A stretch of DNA of 64,000 nucleotides from Hymenobacter sp. GOD-10R (GTDB lineage: Bacteria > Bacteroidota > Bacteroidia > Cytophagales > Hymenobacteraceae): positions 1,702,501-1,766,500 of the forward strand of contig NZ_CP141184.1 in assembly GCF_035609205.1 (NCBI RefSeq). Reading direction: 5' to 3'. Under the pieces are notes generated by a model. That model did not search any database. It saw nothing but the letters and a program-made list of their open reading frames with translations, and was not told the origin of the DNA. Positions within the stretch are counted from its first letter, which is position 1. Every line of letters begins with the position of its first letter. The position numbers and the translations under genes were made by a program. This document shows positions 18,696 to 27,530 of this stretch, piece after piece.

Positions 18696-20096
18696 TTAAT
18701 CTTGATACCCTAGGATGCGCATCATCGATTCGCTGTCTTGCTCGTCGGCAAACACCCAATCGGTGAGGGTGCCGTCTTCGGCGCGGTCCAAGATAACGTG
18801 CTTGGGCGCTGGGATCAGGCAGTGCTTGATGCCACCGTAGCCGGAGAGGCTTTCTTGGTAGGCGCCAGTGTGGAAGAAACCAACATAAAGTTTTTGCTCA
18901 TCCGTGTTCTTTCGTTCGGGCAAGAACACTTGGTAGATGTGCTTCTCGGCGTTGTAGTAGTCCTGCGAGTCGCAGGTGAGGCCGCCTAGCTGGATCTTCT
19001 TGTACGACTTCTGCCATCCGTTGATAGCCAGCATGATGAAGCGCTGGTTCAACGCCCACGTATCGGGCAGGTTCGTGATGAACGAACCATCGATCATGTA
19101 CCATAGCTCCTTGTCATTCTGTAGTTTTTCGTCCAGAATCGAGTAGAGCGTCACGCCACTTTCGCCCACCGTGAAGATGCCAAACTCGGTGAAGATGTTC
19201 GGCTCTGGCACTCCTTCTTCAGCGCAGATACGCTTGATGGTGCGTAGGATCTCTTCGATCATATAGGCATAATCGTACTCCGGCTGAATGCTGGTCTGGA
19301 TGGGCAGGCCGCCACCAATGTCGATAGTAGTGAGCGTTGGACACACTTTACGCAGCTCGCAGTACTTGTGCACGAAGCGGCTCAGCTCCGACCAGTAGTA
19401 GCTGGTGTCCTTGATGCCCGTGTTGATGAAGTAGTGCAGCATCGTGAGCTCGAAGCGCGGATCTTCCTTGATCTTCTGCTCATAGAGCGGAATGGCATCG
19501 GCGTAGCGCACGCCCAGGCGCGAGGTATAAAACTGGAACCTAGGTTCTTCGTCGGAGGCCAAGCGCATGCCTAAGTTGCACTTCTCCCGCACGTTTTCGT
19601 GGTAATACTCAATCTCTTCCAGGTTGTCGAGAATGGGCATGCAGTTCACGAAACCTTCGTTGATGAGCTCGGTAAGGTGGCGTTTGTAGCGCTCACGCTT
19701 GAAGCCGTTAGCGACGATATATGTTTGCTTGTTGATCTTGCCTTTGCTGTACAGCGCCCGCACGATGTTAATATCAAACCCCGACGATGTCTCGATCTGA
19801 ATATCGTTTTTCAGCGCCTCTTCCAGCACAAAGCTGAAGTGCGACGACTTGGTGCAGTAGCAATACGTGTAGCTGCCTTGGTAGCCAGTTTTCTGGATGC
19901 CATCGGCAAACCACTTCTTGGCCCGCTGAATCTGGGAGCTGATTTTGGGCAAGTAGCTGAGACGCAATGGGGTGCCGTGCTTCTTGATAATATCCATCAG
20001 CGGAATATCATGGAAGCGCAGCTCGTTATTTTGTACGGTAAAGTCTTGGGTAGGAAAGTCGAACGTCTGAGAAATCAGGTCGTGATAGGTATCCAT
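18696..20096 (-). CDS. speA: Arginine decarboxylase (PLP-dependent, fold III)
   Basis: The enzyme makes agmatine from arginine, the first step of a polyamine route. Visible features are the PLP-lysine region YTYCYCTKSSH near residue 80, the phosphate-binding IDIGGGLP, the active-site Cys-Asp LTCDSQDYY and, near the end, GFFHTGAYQ. I start at the ATG at 20096 (MDTYHDL), because upstream in-frame codons look like leader. At about 466 residues it is shorter than the E. coli biosynthetic enzyme and matches the compact form found in Bacteroidota. It is divergent from an arginase-family gene, which points to a shared arginine/polyamine role. Confidence 0.92.
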   Translation of the reverse strand: MDTYHDLISQTFDFPTQDFTVQNNELRFHDIPLMDIIKKHGTPLRLSYLPKISSQIQRAKKWFADGIQKTGYQGSYTYCYCTKSSHFSFVLEEALKNDIQIETSSGFDINIVRALYSKGKINKQTYIVANGFKRERYKRHLTELINEGFVNCMPILDNLEEIEYYHENVREKCNLGMRLASDEEPRFQFYTSRLGVRYADAIPLYEQKIKEDPRFELTMLHYFINTGIKDTSYYWSELSRFVHKYCELRKVCPTLTTIDIGGGLPIQTSIQPEYDYAYMIEEILRTIKRICAEEGVPEPNIFTEFGIFTVGESGVTLYSILDEKLQNDKELWYMIDGSFITNLPDTWALNQRFIMLAINGWQKSYKKIQLGGLTCDSQDYYNAEKHIYQVFLPERKNTDEQKLYVGFFHTGAYQESLSGYGGIKHCLIPAPKHVILDRAEDGTLTDWVFADEQDSESMMRILGYQD

Positions 20097-20294
20097 TGAA
20101 GGGAGAGTGGTCTGTTGCTTGTGGGATGAAACGCTAGAAAGCGCATGCCGAAACACCTAACAAGCCTTGGGAATTCCATCGATTACGGAAGATTAGCCAA
20201 GACGGGTAAGATGCCGAAACAAGTGTATGCTAACGTATGGATGAGTGAAACAACCTAGCCTTTGTGCGCGCTTTTGCGCACCTTTAAGGGCCGG

Positions 20295-20302
20295 CAAAGA
20301 TA
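20295..20302 (-). promoter_or_regulatory. -7 box for speA
   Basis: The reverse strand reads TATCTTTG, a TAnnTTTG match, about 200 bases before the chosen speA start, implying a long 5' leader. No -33 box is obvious. Confidence 0.45.
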
Positions 20303-20419
20303 GGTAGTAGCGGACACTCCTACGGGGGTGTCCGGGACGAGAGCGGTGAGACGTGGTCCTGCTCCGACTGGTATTCGGCTGGGTCTTTGGCTGCCCGTCG
20401 TTGCCGCGCACAGTATGTT

Positions 20420-21421
20420 ATGAAACGCATTAAGCTCATTGAAGTCCGTTCCGAGCTAGGAGCGGGCACTCGTGGGGCTAGTCTTGGAATAGACGCTCTG
20501 CGCATTGCTTGTCTGAACAAAGGTTCTGATTATTTCCGGCGCTTCAACGCCGTTGCCGTGCCCGATCTGAACCACGTGCTGTTCGACAAAAACCACTTTC
20601 CTTATGCCAAGCACATCGACTCGGTGTACACGGTGCAAAAGGGCATTGCTAATACGGTAGAACAGACCCTTCGTTTCGGCGAGTTTCCGCTGGTGCTGGC
20701 CGGCGACCACTCCAACGCCGCCGGCACTATTGCCGGCATCAAGGCCGCCTACCCGCACAAAACGCTCGGCGTGGTCTGGATCGATGCTCACGCCGACATC
20801 CACTCGCCCTACACCACGCCCTCCGGCAACATGCACGGCATGCCGTTGGCCATGGCCCTGAACGAGGATAACCGCGTGATGCAGCGCAACGAACCGGAGC
20901 CTGAAACCGAGTTCTTTTGGCGTCGCCTACAAAACCTAGGCGAGCCTGGCCCCAAGCTCACGCCCGACCACCTCGTGTACGTGATGGTACGCGACACCCA
21001 GCGCGAAGAAGACGAACTGATCGAGAGGCTAGGTATTAAAAATTATGTGCTCGATGAGTTCCGGGCGAAAGGACCTAGGTTGGTCGCCCGCGAAATCTAC
21101 GAGCGGCTACGCTTCTGCGACCTGGTTTACGTGTCCTTCGATGTGGATTCACTGGATTCGCGCTTCAGCAAAGGCACCGGCACACCTGTGGAAGCCGGTC
21201 TGAACGTGCAGGAAGCTATCAGCCTATGTCACTACTTGCTGGAAAATGAACGGGTCGTGTGCTTCGAGATGGTAGAAATAAACCCAACGCTTGACTCCGA
21301 AAACACAATGGCCAAGAATGCTTTCGATATTCTGGAAGCGGCCACTGAAGCCATTCAGGAGCGGCTACGGCTGGAAGAAGCTACCTCGCGCGGACCTAGG
21401 GGGGAGGTGGCGAATGGGTGA
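20420..21421 (+). CDS. Arginase/agmatinase family ureohydrolase
   Basis: A 333-residue binuclear manganese hydrolase. Metal-binding motifs are GDHSNAAG, WIDAHADIHSP and SFDVDSLDSRFSKGTGTP, the last with the DxD pair and the conserved Gly-Thr-Pro. The family splits urea from arginine or agmatine. The N-terminal sequence (LIEVRSELGAGTRGASLG) and GDHS look closer to arginase, but the position divergent from arginine decarboxylase suggests agmatinase; I cannot decide from sequence alone. The ATG at 20420 gives the natural MKRIKLIEV start. The gene is separated from speA by about 320 bases that carry both promoters. Confidence 0.88.
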   Translation: MKRIKLIEVRSELGAGTRGASLGIDALRIACLNKGSDYFRRFNAVAVPDLNHVLFDKNHFPYAKHIDSVYTVQKGIANTVEQTLRFGEFPLVLAGDHSNAAGTIAGIKAAYPHKTLGVVWIDAHADIHSPYTTPSGNMHGMPLAMALNEDNRVMQRNEPEPETEFFWRRLQNLGEPGPKLTPDHLVYVMVRDTQREEDELIERLGIKNYVLDEFRAKGPRLVAREIYERLRFCDLVYVSFDVDSLDSRFSKGTGTPVEAGLNVQEAISLCHYLLENERVVCFEMVEINPTLDSENTMAKNAFDILEAATEAIQERLRLEEATSRGPRGEVANG

Positions 21422-21533
21422 GAAGGAGAGATGTGTAAGTTTTGGATAAGTCAGCGCTCATGCTAAGCAAGGCACAAACAATTACGATAAGCAAGCGTCT
21501 TATGCACATACCACAACCAACACCACCTCCCTC

Positions 21534-22553
21534 ATGAAATACAATCTGTTAGGTAACACTGGCCTGAAAGTCTCAGAGCTGTGCCTAGGTACTATGACCT
21601 TCGGCGGAAAAGGCTGGGCAAAAGCCATCGGTTCGCTCGGACAAGAGCAAGTAGACGAGATAATGAAGCGCTCCATCGATGCGGGTATTAACTTCATCGA
21701 CACGGCCAACGTGTATTCGGAAGGCTTATCGGAGGAACTGACTGGCCAATCCTTCCGCAACCTAGGTATCGACCGCCACGACCTCGTGCTGGCCACCAAG
21801 GTGCGTGGCAAAATGGGAGAGGGACCGAACCAAGTTGGCTTGACGCGCAAGCACATCATGGATCAGGCCGAAGCTAGCCTCAAGCGCCTGAACACCGACT
21901 ACATCGACCTCTACCAGATTCACTCCTACGACCCACTCACGCCGCTGGAAGAAACCCTGCGTGCGCTAGACGACTTGGTGCGCAGCGGCAAAGTGCGCTA
22001 CATCGGGGCCAGTAACCTAGCCGCGTGGCAGCTGATGAAAGCGCTGTCGTACTCGACCTACAACCACGTAGAAAAGTTTGTGTCGTTGCAAGCTTACTAC
22101 ACCATCGCCGGCCGCGACTTAGAACGTGAACTGGTGCCGTTGCTGCAAGATCAGAAAGTGGGCTTGATGGTGTGGAGCCCGCTGGCGGGTGGCTTCCTGA
22201 GTGGCAAATACACGCGCGAAAACCAAGGAGAAGAAGGCTCACGTCGTACCGGCTTCGACTTCCCACCCGTTGATAAGGAAAAAGCCTACGACATCATCGA
22301 CGTGTTGCAGCCAATGGCCGAAGCAAAAGGTGTCACGGTCGCGCAAATAGCACTGGCCTGGCTGCTCCATCAGCCGGTAGTGACTAGCGTGATTATCGGG
22401 GCAAAGCGCATGGATCAACTTGAAGACAATCTGAAGGCCATCGATGTACAGCTTACCCCTGAGGATTTGCAAAAGCTAGATGACGTTAGCAAGTCGGCGC
22501 CGGAGTATCCGGGCTGGATGCTGGAGTTCACGCAAGGTGACCGTCAGGTGTAA
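21534..22553 (+). CDS. Aldo/keto reductase
   Basis: A 339-residue NADPH-dependent oxidoreductase with a TIM-barrel fold. The catalytic tetrad can be seen: Asp and Tyr in [11 protein letters not shown], Lys in LATKVRG and His in YQIHSYDP. The C-terminal cofactor loop is [18 protein letters not shown]. It resembles the general stress/YhdN-like group of aldo/keto reductases. It stands alone between the ureohydrolase and a terminator. The physiological substrate is unknown. Confidence 0.93.
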   Translation: MKYNLLGNTGLKVSELCLGTMTFGGKGWAKAIGSLGQEQVDEIMKRSIDAGINFIDTANVYSEGLSEELTGQSFRNLGIDRHDLVLATKVRGKMGEGPNQVGLTRKHIMDQAEASLKRLNTDYIDLYQIHSYDPLTPLEETLRALDDLVRSGKVRYIGASNLAAWQLMKALSYSTYNHVEKFVSLQAYYTIAGRDLERELVPLLQDQKVGLMVWSPLAGGFLSGKYTRENQGEEGSRRTGFDFPPVDKEKAYDIIDVLQPMAEAKGVTVAQIALAWLLHQPVVTSVIIGAKRMDQLEDNLKAIDVQLTPEDLQKLDDVSKSAPEYPGWMLEFTQGDRQV

Positions 22554-22570
22554 GGCCCTGGTGCTAACCC

Positions 22571-22608
22571 ACAAAAAAGGCTCCTCATGCTGAGGAGCCT
22601 TTTTTGTG
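22571..22608. terminator. Strong bidirectional terminator
   Basis: A 17-bp perfect stem with a three-base loop, AAAAAA on the left and TTTTTT on the right. It lies between the aldo/keto reductase gene and the convergent small acidic gene. Confidence 0.92.
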
Positions 22609-22622
22609 TCTGCTTGGTGTGT

Positions 22623-22928
22623 TTAGAGTGCGTGCACGTCCGAATCACTGCTAATACCGGCGTCTGTATCATCGTAGCCGCCCGTGCCCGCGTCGGAGGC
22701 TTGTGGATCAGAGAGAACGTCTTCTGTGGTATCCTCTTCAGTTGGCGTGACCGGTGTGCTCGTAGTTTGTTCTGTTGTAGTCGCTTCTGGAGTGGTGTCC
22801 ACTACCTCTTCAAGCGAGGACGGCGTGTCTACACCGTCAGGCTGACTATCCGATGCGTTTTGCGCAGATGTGTCTTTGAGGGCGGGATTAACCGGATTCT
22901 TCGGATCGGTAGGAGAGGCGAGCGACAT
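22623..22928 (-). CDS. Small acidic Thr/Ser-rich protein of unknown function
   Basis: A 101-residue frame from an ATG at 22928, rich in Thr, Ser, Asp, Glu and Pro and with almost no hydrophobic core, so it is probably disordered. It opens MSLASPTDPKNPVNPALKD. No signal peptide or known domain is seen. Support for it being real comes from a strong terminator immediately after its stop and the absence of another gene in the gap. An overlapping plus-strand frame of 122 codons looks like its antisense shadow. Confidence 0.55.
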   Translation of the reverse strand: MSLASPTDPKNPVNPALKDTSAQNASDSQPDGVDTPSSLEEVVDTTPEATTTEQTTSTPVTPTEEDTTEDVLSDPQASDAGTGGYDDTDAGISSDSDVHAL

Positions 22929-23091
22929 AGGAAAAAGCATAGAAGGAAGGGGTAGGTCCTTTTACGTAGCTGAACAGCTGGTAGTTCAACCTCAGCCGTA
23001 CTACCTTCCTTATTTGAGATACATTAGCCTGCCAAGCGATACGTGGTCGGGGAAAGCGAGAACTTTTCCCCTAGGTTCCCCCTAGCCTTTC

Positions 23092-23099
23092 TACCTTTG
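23092..23099 (+). promoter_or_regulatory. -7 box for argS
   Basis: TACCTTTG matches TAnnTTTG and lies 90 bases before the chosen GTG start. A TTTT tract at 23064-23067 is at about the right distance for a weak -33 element. Confidence 0.55.
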
Positions 23100-23188
23100 C
23101 AATCGAAACCGGAAGCAGCTTCTAAGTCAGCCAACTGCCCAAGCTTCGCGGTGTGGCGCTCATCTGCTGTTATCCTAGCCTCTCTTCT

Positions 23189-24982
23189 GTGCAACAACTC
23201 GAAAATAGCATCAAAGCAGCGCTCAGCGCCGCTATCCAGCAAGCATTCGGCGCGCAGGTGCCGGCCGAACAGCTCACCTTGCAGCCCACCCGCAAAGATT
23301 TTGCGGGCTCTTTCACCCTTGTCACGTTTCCACTGACCAAAGCGCTGGGCAAAGGCCCGGAGCAGATTGGGCAAGCCCTGGGCGAGTGGCTCGTAGCCAA
23401 CGAGTCGCGTGTGAGCGGCTTCAACGTGGTGAAAGGCTTTCTGAACCTGGAAATTGCTGATAAGGAATGGGTGCGCCTCTTTACCGAGCTTAGCCAGCGC
23501 CCTAATAACGCCCCCGTGCCCACCGGCGGTCCGCAGCAAGTAGTGGTCGAATACTCTTCGCCCAATACCAACAAGCCCCTGCACCTAGGTCACCTGCGCA
23601 ACAACTTTCTGGGCTACTCGGTGGCGCAGATCCTGAAAGCAACCGGCGCTACCGTCACAAAGGCAAACCTGGTGAATGACCGCGGCATCCACATCTGTAA
23701 GTCGATGCTAGCCTACCAGCAGTATGGACACAACGAAACGCCGGAGGAAGCGGGTATCAAAGGTGACCACCTGATCGGCAAGTACTACGTGCTATTTGAG
23801 AAGCACTACCGCGAGCAAGTGCGTCAACTCGAAGCAGAAGGCGTTGCCTCCGATATTGCCAAACGCCAAGCGCCCATGATGCTGGAAGCGCAAGATATGC
23901 TGCGCGCCTGGGAAGCCGCCGACGAGGACGTAGTGAGCCTATGGCGCCAAATGAACGGCTGGGTGTACGAAGGCTTCGACGAAACCTACGCTACTATTGG
24001 CGTTGATTTCGACAAGATGTACTACGAATCGGAAACCTACCTGCTAGGCAAGGAGCGGGTGGAAGAAGGCCTGCAAAAAGGCGTGTTTTTCCGCAAAGAC
24101 GACGGCTCGGTGTGGGTGGATCTGAAGGAAGAAGGACTCGACGAGAAGCTGCTGCTCCGCGCCGATGGCACTAGCGTGTACATCACCCAAGACCTAGGCA
24201 CAGCCGAGCTGAAGTACGAGGATTTTGGCTACGACCTGTCCGTCTACGTCATTGCCGACGAGCAGAACTACCACATGCAGGTGCTGAAGGCGGTACTCAA
24301 AAAGCTAGGTAAGCCCTACGCCGATGCCATTTATCACCTCAGCTACGGCATGGTCGATTTGCCCTCGGGCAAAATGAAGAGCCGTGAAGGGACTGTGGTT
24401 GACGCCGATGAGCTGGTACAGGAAGTAACGGATGCCGCCCGCCAGGCTACCAGCGAGCTAGGGAAGATCGAAGGCCTAACCGAACAGGAAGCGGAGAAGC
24501 TCTACCATACCCTAGGTTTGGGCGCGCTGAAATACTACTTGCTGAAAGTTGATCCCAAGAAGCGTATGCTCTTCAACCCCGAGGAATCGGTGCAGTTGCA
24601 AGGGCACACAGGACCGTTCATCCAGTATTCACATGCTCGTATTGCGGCTATTCGTCGCAAAGCGGCTGAGCTAGGTCTGAGCGAAACTCCCGACCTAGCT
24701 ACCCTGACGTCGCTGCACGAAACGGAAGTGGGCATGGTACAGGAGCTAGCCCGTTACCCCAACGTAGTGGCGGAAGCGGCCACTACGATGTCGCCGGCTA
24801 TTATCGCGCAGTATGCTTATGACTTGGCCAAGGCCTACAACCGCTTCTATACCGAAGTATCGGTGTTCGGCGAGACCGACGAGACTAAGCGTAATTTCCG
24901 CGTAGCGCTTTCGGCGCAAACGGGCCGCATGATCAAAGCCGCCATGCTGCTACTAGGTATTGACGTGCCCGAGCGGATGTAA
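23189..24982 (+). CDS. argS: Arginyl-tRNA synthetase
   Basis: A class I aminoacyl-tRNA synthetase that charges tRNA-Arg. The HIGH motif appears as HLGH within SSPNTNKPLHLGHLRNN, and a KMSKS-like site as GKMKSREGT. The N-terminal additional domain of ArgS and the C-terminal DALR anticodon-binding domain (from SVQLQGHTGPFIQYSHAR onward) are both present. I chose GTG at 23189, giving about 598 residues and the normal MQQLENSIKAAL start; an ATG at 23153 would add twelve unrelated residues. Confidence 0.95.
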   Translation: MQQLENSIKAALSAAIQQAFGAQVPAEQLTLQPTRKDFAGSFTLVTFPLTKALGKGPEQIGQALGEWLVANESRVSGFNVVKGFLNLEIADKEWVRLFTELSQRPNNAPVPTGGPQQVVVEYSSPNTNKPLHLGHLRNNFLGYSVAQILKATGATVTKANLVNDRGIHICKSMLAYQQYGHNETPEEAGIKGDHLIGKYYVLFEKHYREQVRQLEAEGVASDIAKRQAPMMLEAQDMLRAWEAADEDVVSLWRQMNGWVYEGFDETYATIGVDFDKMYYESETYLLGKERVEEGLQKGVFFRKDDGSVWVDLKEEGLDEKLLLRADGTSVYITQDLGTAELKYEDFGYDLSVYVIADEQNYHMQVLKAVLKKLGKPYADAIYHLSYGMVDLPSGKMKSREGTVVDADELVQEVTDAARQATSELGKIEGLTEQEAEKLYHTLGLGALKYYLLKVDPKKRMLFNPEESVQLQGHTGPFIQYSHARIAAIRRKAAELGLSETPDLATLTSLHETEVGMVQELARYPNVVAEAATTMSPAIIAQYAYDLAKAYNRFYTEVSVFGETDETKRNFRVALSAQTGRMIKAAMLLLGIDVPERM

Positions 24983-25004
24983 TAATAGACTGTCATAAAA
25001 TCTC

Positions 25005-25106
25005 CTGTCATCCTGAGCTTGCGAAGGACCTTATCACGCGTGAACAAGTCGTTGTTGTCACAGCCGTTCTAACGTGATGAGGTCCTTCGCAAGCTCAGGA
25101 TGACAG
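25005..25106. repeat. 102-bp inverted-repeat element (TGTCATCCTGAGC type)
   Basis: Two 34-bp arms (25005-25038 and 25073-25106) pair at 33 of 34 positions around a 34-base centre. The outer ends are CTGTCATCCTGAGC and GCTCAGGATGACAG. It contains no ORF. It fills most of the gap between argS and the LOG-family gene. Its outline (34-bp arms, about 100 bp in all) is like the element at 26440-26547, and its outer word resembles the half element at the right edge of the window, so these look like members of a dispersed intergenic repeat class. Confidence 0.9.
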
Positions 25107-25139
25107 AAGACAGTAGAGCAATAGAATAAAATTCAACTA

Positions 25140-25721
25140 ATGAAAAGCGTAGCAGTATACTGCGGTGCCAGCGTAGGCAACAACGATATCTATCGGCAGC
25201 AGGCCGATGCTATGGGCCAAGCTCTAGCCGAGCGCGGCATGACACTCGTATTTGGAGGGGGCCACGTGGGGCTAATGGGGGCTGTGGCTGACGGCGTGTT
25301 GCGCCACGGCGGCAAAGCCATTGGCGTTATTCCTGATTTTCTGGCCAATAAAGAGCTAGCCCACCTAGGTCTGACGGAACTGCACGTCGTTAAATCGATG
25401 CATGAGCGCAAGCTGATGATGGCTGACCTAGCTGAGGGCTTTGTGGCCATGCCCGGCGGCTATGGCACCTTGGAAGAGCTGTTCGAAGTGCTGACGTGGG
25501 GCCAGCTCGGCTTGCACCCGAAGCCCGTGGCCGTGCTCAACGTGAACGGCTACTACAACCACCTGCTCGCCGCCCTCGACACGATGCAGCAAGAAGGCTT
25601 GTTGCGCCAGGAGAACCGTGCCCAACTGCTCCAGGATGAAACGCCCAACGGCATCCTCGACAAAATGCTGGCGTACCGTCCGGTGACCGTCGAAAAATGG
25701 CTGTCACCACCCACTACCTAA
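25140..25721 (+). CDS. LOG-family nucleotide 5'-monophosphate phosphoribohydrolase
   Basis: A 193-residue Rossmann-like enzyme of the LOG (TIGR00730) family. The diagnostic catalytic motif PGGYGTLEE is present, preceded by MHERKLMMADLAEG, and the N-terminal strand VAVYCGASVG is typical. The family cleaves the ribosyl bond of nucleotide monophosphates, including cytokinin precursors; in bacteria its physiological role is often unclear. It is full length. It begins 33 bases after the inverted repeat, which may therefore affect its expression. Confidence 0.93.
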   Translation: MKSVAVYCGASVGNNDIYRQQADAMGQALAERGMTLVFGGGHVGLMGAVADGVLRHGGKAIGVIPDFLANKELAHLGLTELHVVKSMHERKLMMADLAEGFVAMPGGYGTLEELFEVLTWGQLGLHPKPVAVLNVNGYYNHLLAALDTMQQEGLLRQENRAQLLQDETPNGILDKMLAYRPVTVEKWLSPPTT

Positions 25722-25822
25722 GCAGATAACACAAACCAGGTTAGGCGGATAACTCGTACATTCAGCCTTCTGAAACATTTGGCTGCCGGTTGAGGTTAGC
25801 CCGGTATAAAACTCCCCCTCTT

Positions 25823-26410
25823 ATGAAAGCTTCTTTCCTATTTCTGCTGGGTACGCTAGGTGCCATTAGCTTGTCCTCCAGCACCTTTGTAACGCAACCA
25901 GTTATGGCTACCACCGAGACTACGCCGCCGGCTGCCGCCAGCACTGTGTACGACTTCACCGTTAAAACCATCGATGGCAAAGACGTGAAGCTAAGCAAGT
26001 ACAAAGGCAAAAAGTTGCTGATCGTGAATACGGCCTCCAAGTGCGGTTTCACGCCGCAGTATAAAGAGTTGGAAGAGCTATCAAAAAAGTACGGTGACAA
26101 GGTGACAGTACTAGGGTTTCCATCGAACAGCTTCAACCAAGAGCTAGCTTCCAACATGGAAGTGGCTTCGTTCTGCGAGAAAAACTACGGCGTGACGTTC
26201 CCGCTATTCAGCACTGTTGCTGTGAAGGGCGACGAGGCTGATCCACTATATAAGTTCTTGGCTGACAAGCAGAAGAATGGTGCTGTAGGCGATGCACCTT
26301 CCTGGAACTTCTGCAAATACCTTGTGGACGAGAAAGGCCATGTTGTGGCATTCTACCCTTCGAAAGTGAAGCCCTTGAGCGACGAGCTAGTAGCGGCCAT
26401 CACGAAGTAA
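25823..26410 (+). CDS. Glutathione peroxidase family protein, exported
   Basis: A thiol peroxidase of about 195 residues with an N-terminal signal-like segment (ASFLFLLGTLGAISLSSS), so it probably acts in the periplasm. The peroxidatic cysteine is in NTASKCGFTPQY, and the WNFCKYLVD block carries the conserved Trp and Asn of the GPx active site. In the GFPSNSFNQEL motif the usual Gln after Asn is Ser, as in some bacterial GPx proteins with Asn or other residues there. An extra Cys sits beside the Trp (WNFC). The ATG at 25823 gives the cleanest signal peptide. Confidence 0.9.
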   Translation: MKASFLFLLGTLGAISLSSSTFVTQPVMATTETTPPAAASTVYDFTVKTIDGKDVKLSKYKGKKLLIVNTASKCGFTPQYKELEELSKKYGDKVTVLGFPSNSFNQELASNMEVASFCEKNYGVTFPLFSTVAVKGDEADPLYKFLADKQKNGAVGDAPSWNFCKYLVDEKGHVVAFYPSKVKPLSDELVAAITK

Positions 26411-26439
26411 ACCTAGGTTTTCGCAAGTCTGTTTTTGAT

Positions 26440-26547
26440 AGAACGTCATGTCGACCAACGGGAGACATCTCGCATGCAGCGGTAACTCCACCTATTCGGA
26501 TTTACTATGGCACGCAAGATGTCTCCCGTTGGTCGACATGACGTTCT
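26440..26547. repeat. 108-bp inverted-repeat element (ACGTCATGTCGACC type)
   Basis: Perfect 31-bp arms (26440-26470 and 26517-26547), which extend to 34 bp with one mismatch, flank a 46-base centre. No ORF of its own; an open frame running through the right arm into menA is treated as leader. The arm length and size match the element at 25005-25106 while the sequence differs except for a shared GTCAT near the outer ends. Confidence 0.9.
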
Positions 26548-26569
26548 GTTATTATCCATTCTGCTTTTT

Positions 26570-27493
26570 ATGTCTACCGTAACTTCTGCTCCTAGCCCGG
26601 TAAAGGCTTGGATTTCTGCTTTCCGGCCGCGCACGTTGCCGCTGGCTCTGGCTAGCATCTTCACAGGCGGCTTTTTGGCCGCTGCCGCTGGCCGCTTCAA
26701 TGGCTTGGTGCTAGGTCTTGCTGTGCTAACGACCATTCTACTCCAAATCCTGAGTAACCTCGCCAACGACTACGGCGACTCGCAAAATGGCGCTGACAGC
26801 GTGCACCGCGAAGGTCCCCAGCGTGCCGTGCAAAGTGGGGCCATCACGCCAGCCCAGATGAAGCGTGGCATGAGCCTTTTTGGGCTCATGGCGCTGCTTG
26901 CTGGTTTGGCATTGCTGTGGGTAGCGCTAGGTACGGCCGGTGCCTGGATTTTTGGTGCCTTCTTCGTGCTAGGTTTATCGGCTATTTGGGCAGCCGTCAA
27001 TTACACGGCAGGCTCCAAACCCTACGGATACGCTGGATTGGGCGACGTTTCCGTGTTTATCTTCTTCGGCGTGGTAGGCGTGTGTGGTACCTATTTCCTT
27101 CAAACACGTGAACTGCCGCTAGCGGTACTGTTGCCTGCTGCAGCGTTAGGTTGCTTCGCTACGGCCGTACTGAACGTGAATAACATCCGCGACATTCGCT
27201 CCGATGAGCTAGCCGGTAAAATCACGATACCAGTGCGCCTAGGCCCGGCGCATGCACGACGCTACCATTGGCTGCTGCTGGTGCTAGGTTTTGGCTGCGC
27301 CGTGGTGTACGTGGCACTTACCTATCATTCGCCTTGGCAGTGGCTGTTTGTGCTGTCGGCGCCGCTCTTGCTACGCAATGGCTTGCAAGTGTGGCAGCGG
27401 CAAGAATCCATGCAACTCGATCCGCTGCTGAAGCAGATGGCTCTAACAACGCTGGTATTCACGGTGCTGTTTGGGTTAGGGCAGGTGATATAA
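26570..27493 (+). CDS. menA: 1,4-dihydroxy-2-naphthoate polyprenyltransferase
   Basis: A UbiA-type membrane enzyme that attaches the polyprenyl tail in menaquinone synthesis. The first Asp-rich site is NDYGDSQNGADSV, binding the prenyl diphosphate through magnesium, and the second is NNIRDIRSDELAGK. About eight or nine membrane helices cover its 307 residues. I chose the ATG at 26570 because it lies just before AWISAFRPRTLPLALASI, the normal MenA N-terminus, while the upstream in-frame ATGs fall inside the inverted repeat. It is followed by the GIY-YIG-like gene 37 bases on. Confidence 0.93.
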   Translation: MSTVTSAPSPVKAWISAFRPRTLPLALASIFTGGFLAAAAGRFNGLVLGLAVLTTILLQILSNLANDYGDSQNGADSVHREGPQRAVQSGAITPAQMKRGMSLFGLMALLAGLALLWVALGTAGAWIFGAFFVLGLSAIWAAVNYTAGSKPYGYAGLGDVSVFIFFGVVGVCGTYFLQTRELPLAVLLPAAALGCFATAVLNVNNIRDIRSDELAGKITIPVRLGPAHARRYHWLLLVLGFGCAVVYVALTYHSPWQWLFVLSAPLLLRNGLQVWQRQESMQLDPLLKQMALTTLVFTVLFGLGQVI

Positions 27494-27530
27494 TGACGCG
27501 TCATATACCATACTTAATCTTTACCATCGA

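Noticed and set aside
19599..20099. A plus-strand frame of 166 codons
   Set aside because: Antisense shadow of speA, which has clear motifs.
22587..22955. A plus-strand frame of 122 codons, Cys/Arg-rich
   Set aside because: It overlaps a terminator stem and the acidic reverse-strand frame, has an unlikely composition, and begins inside the hairpin.
25005..25106. The inverted repeat as an insertion sequence
   Set aside because: Only 102 bp long with no transposase ORF; it can at most be a non-autonomous element.
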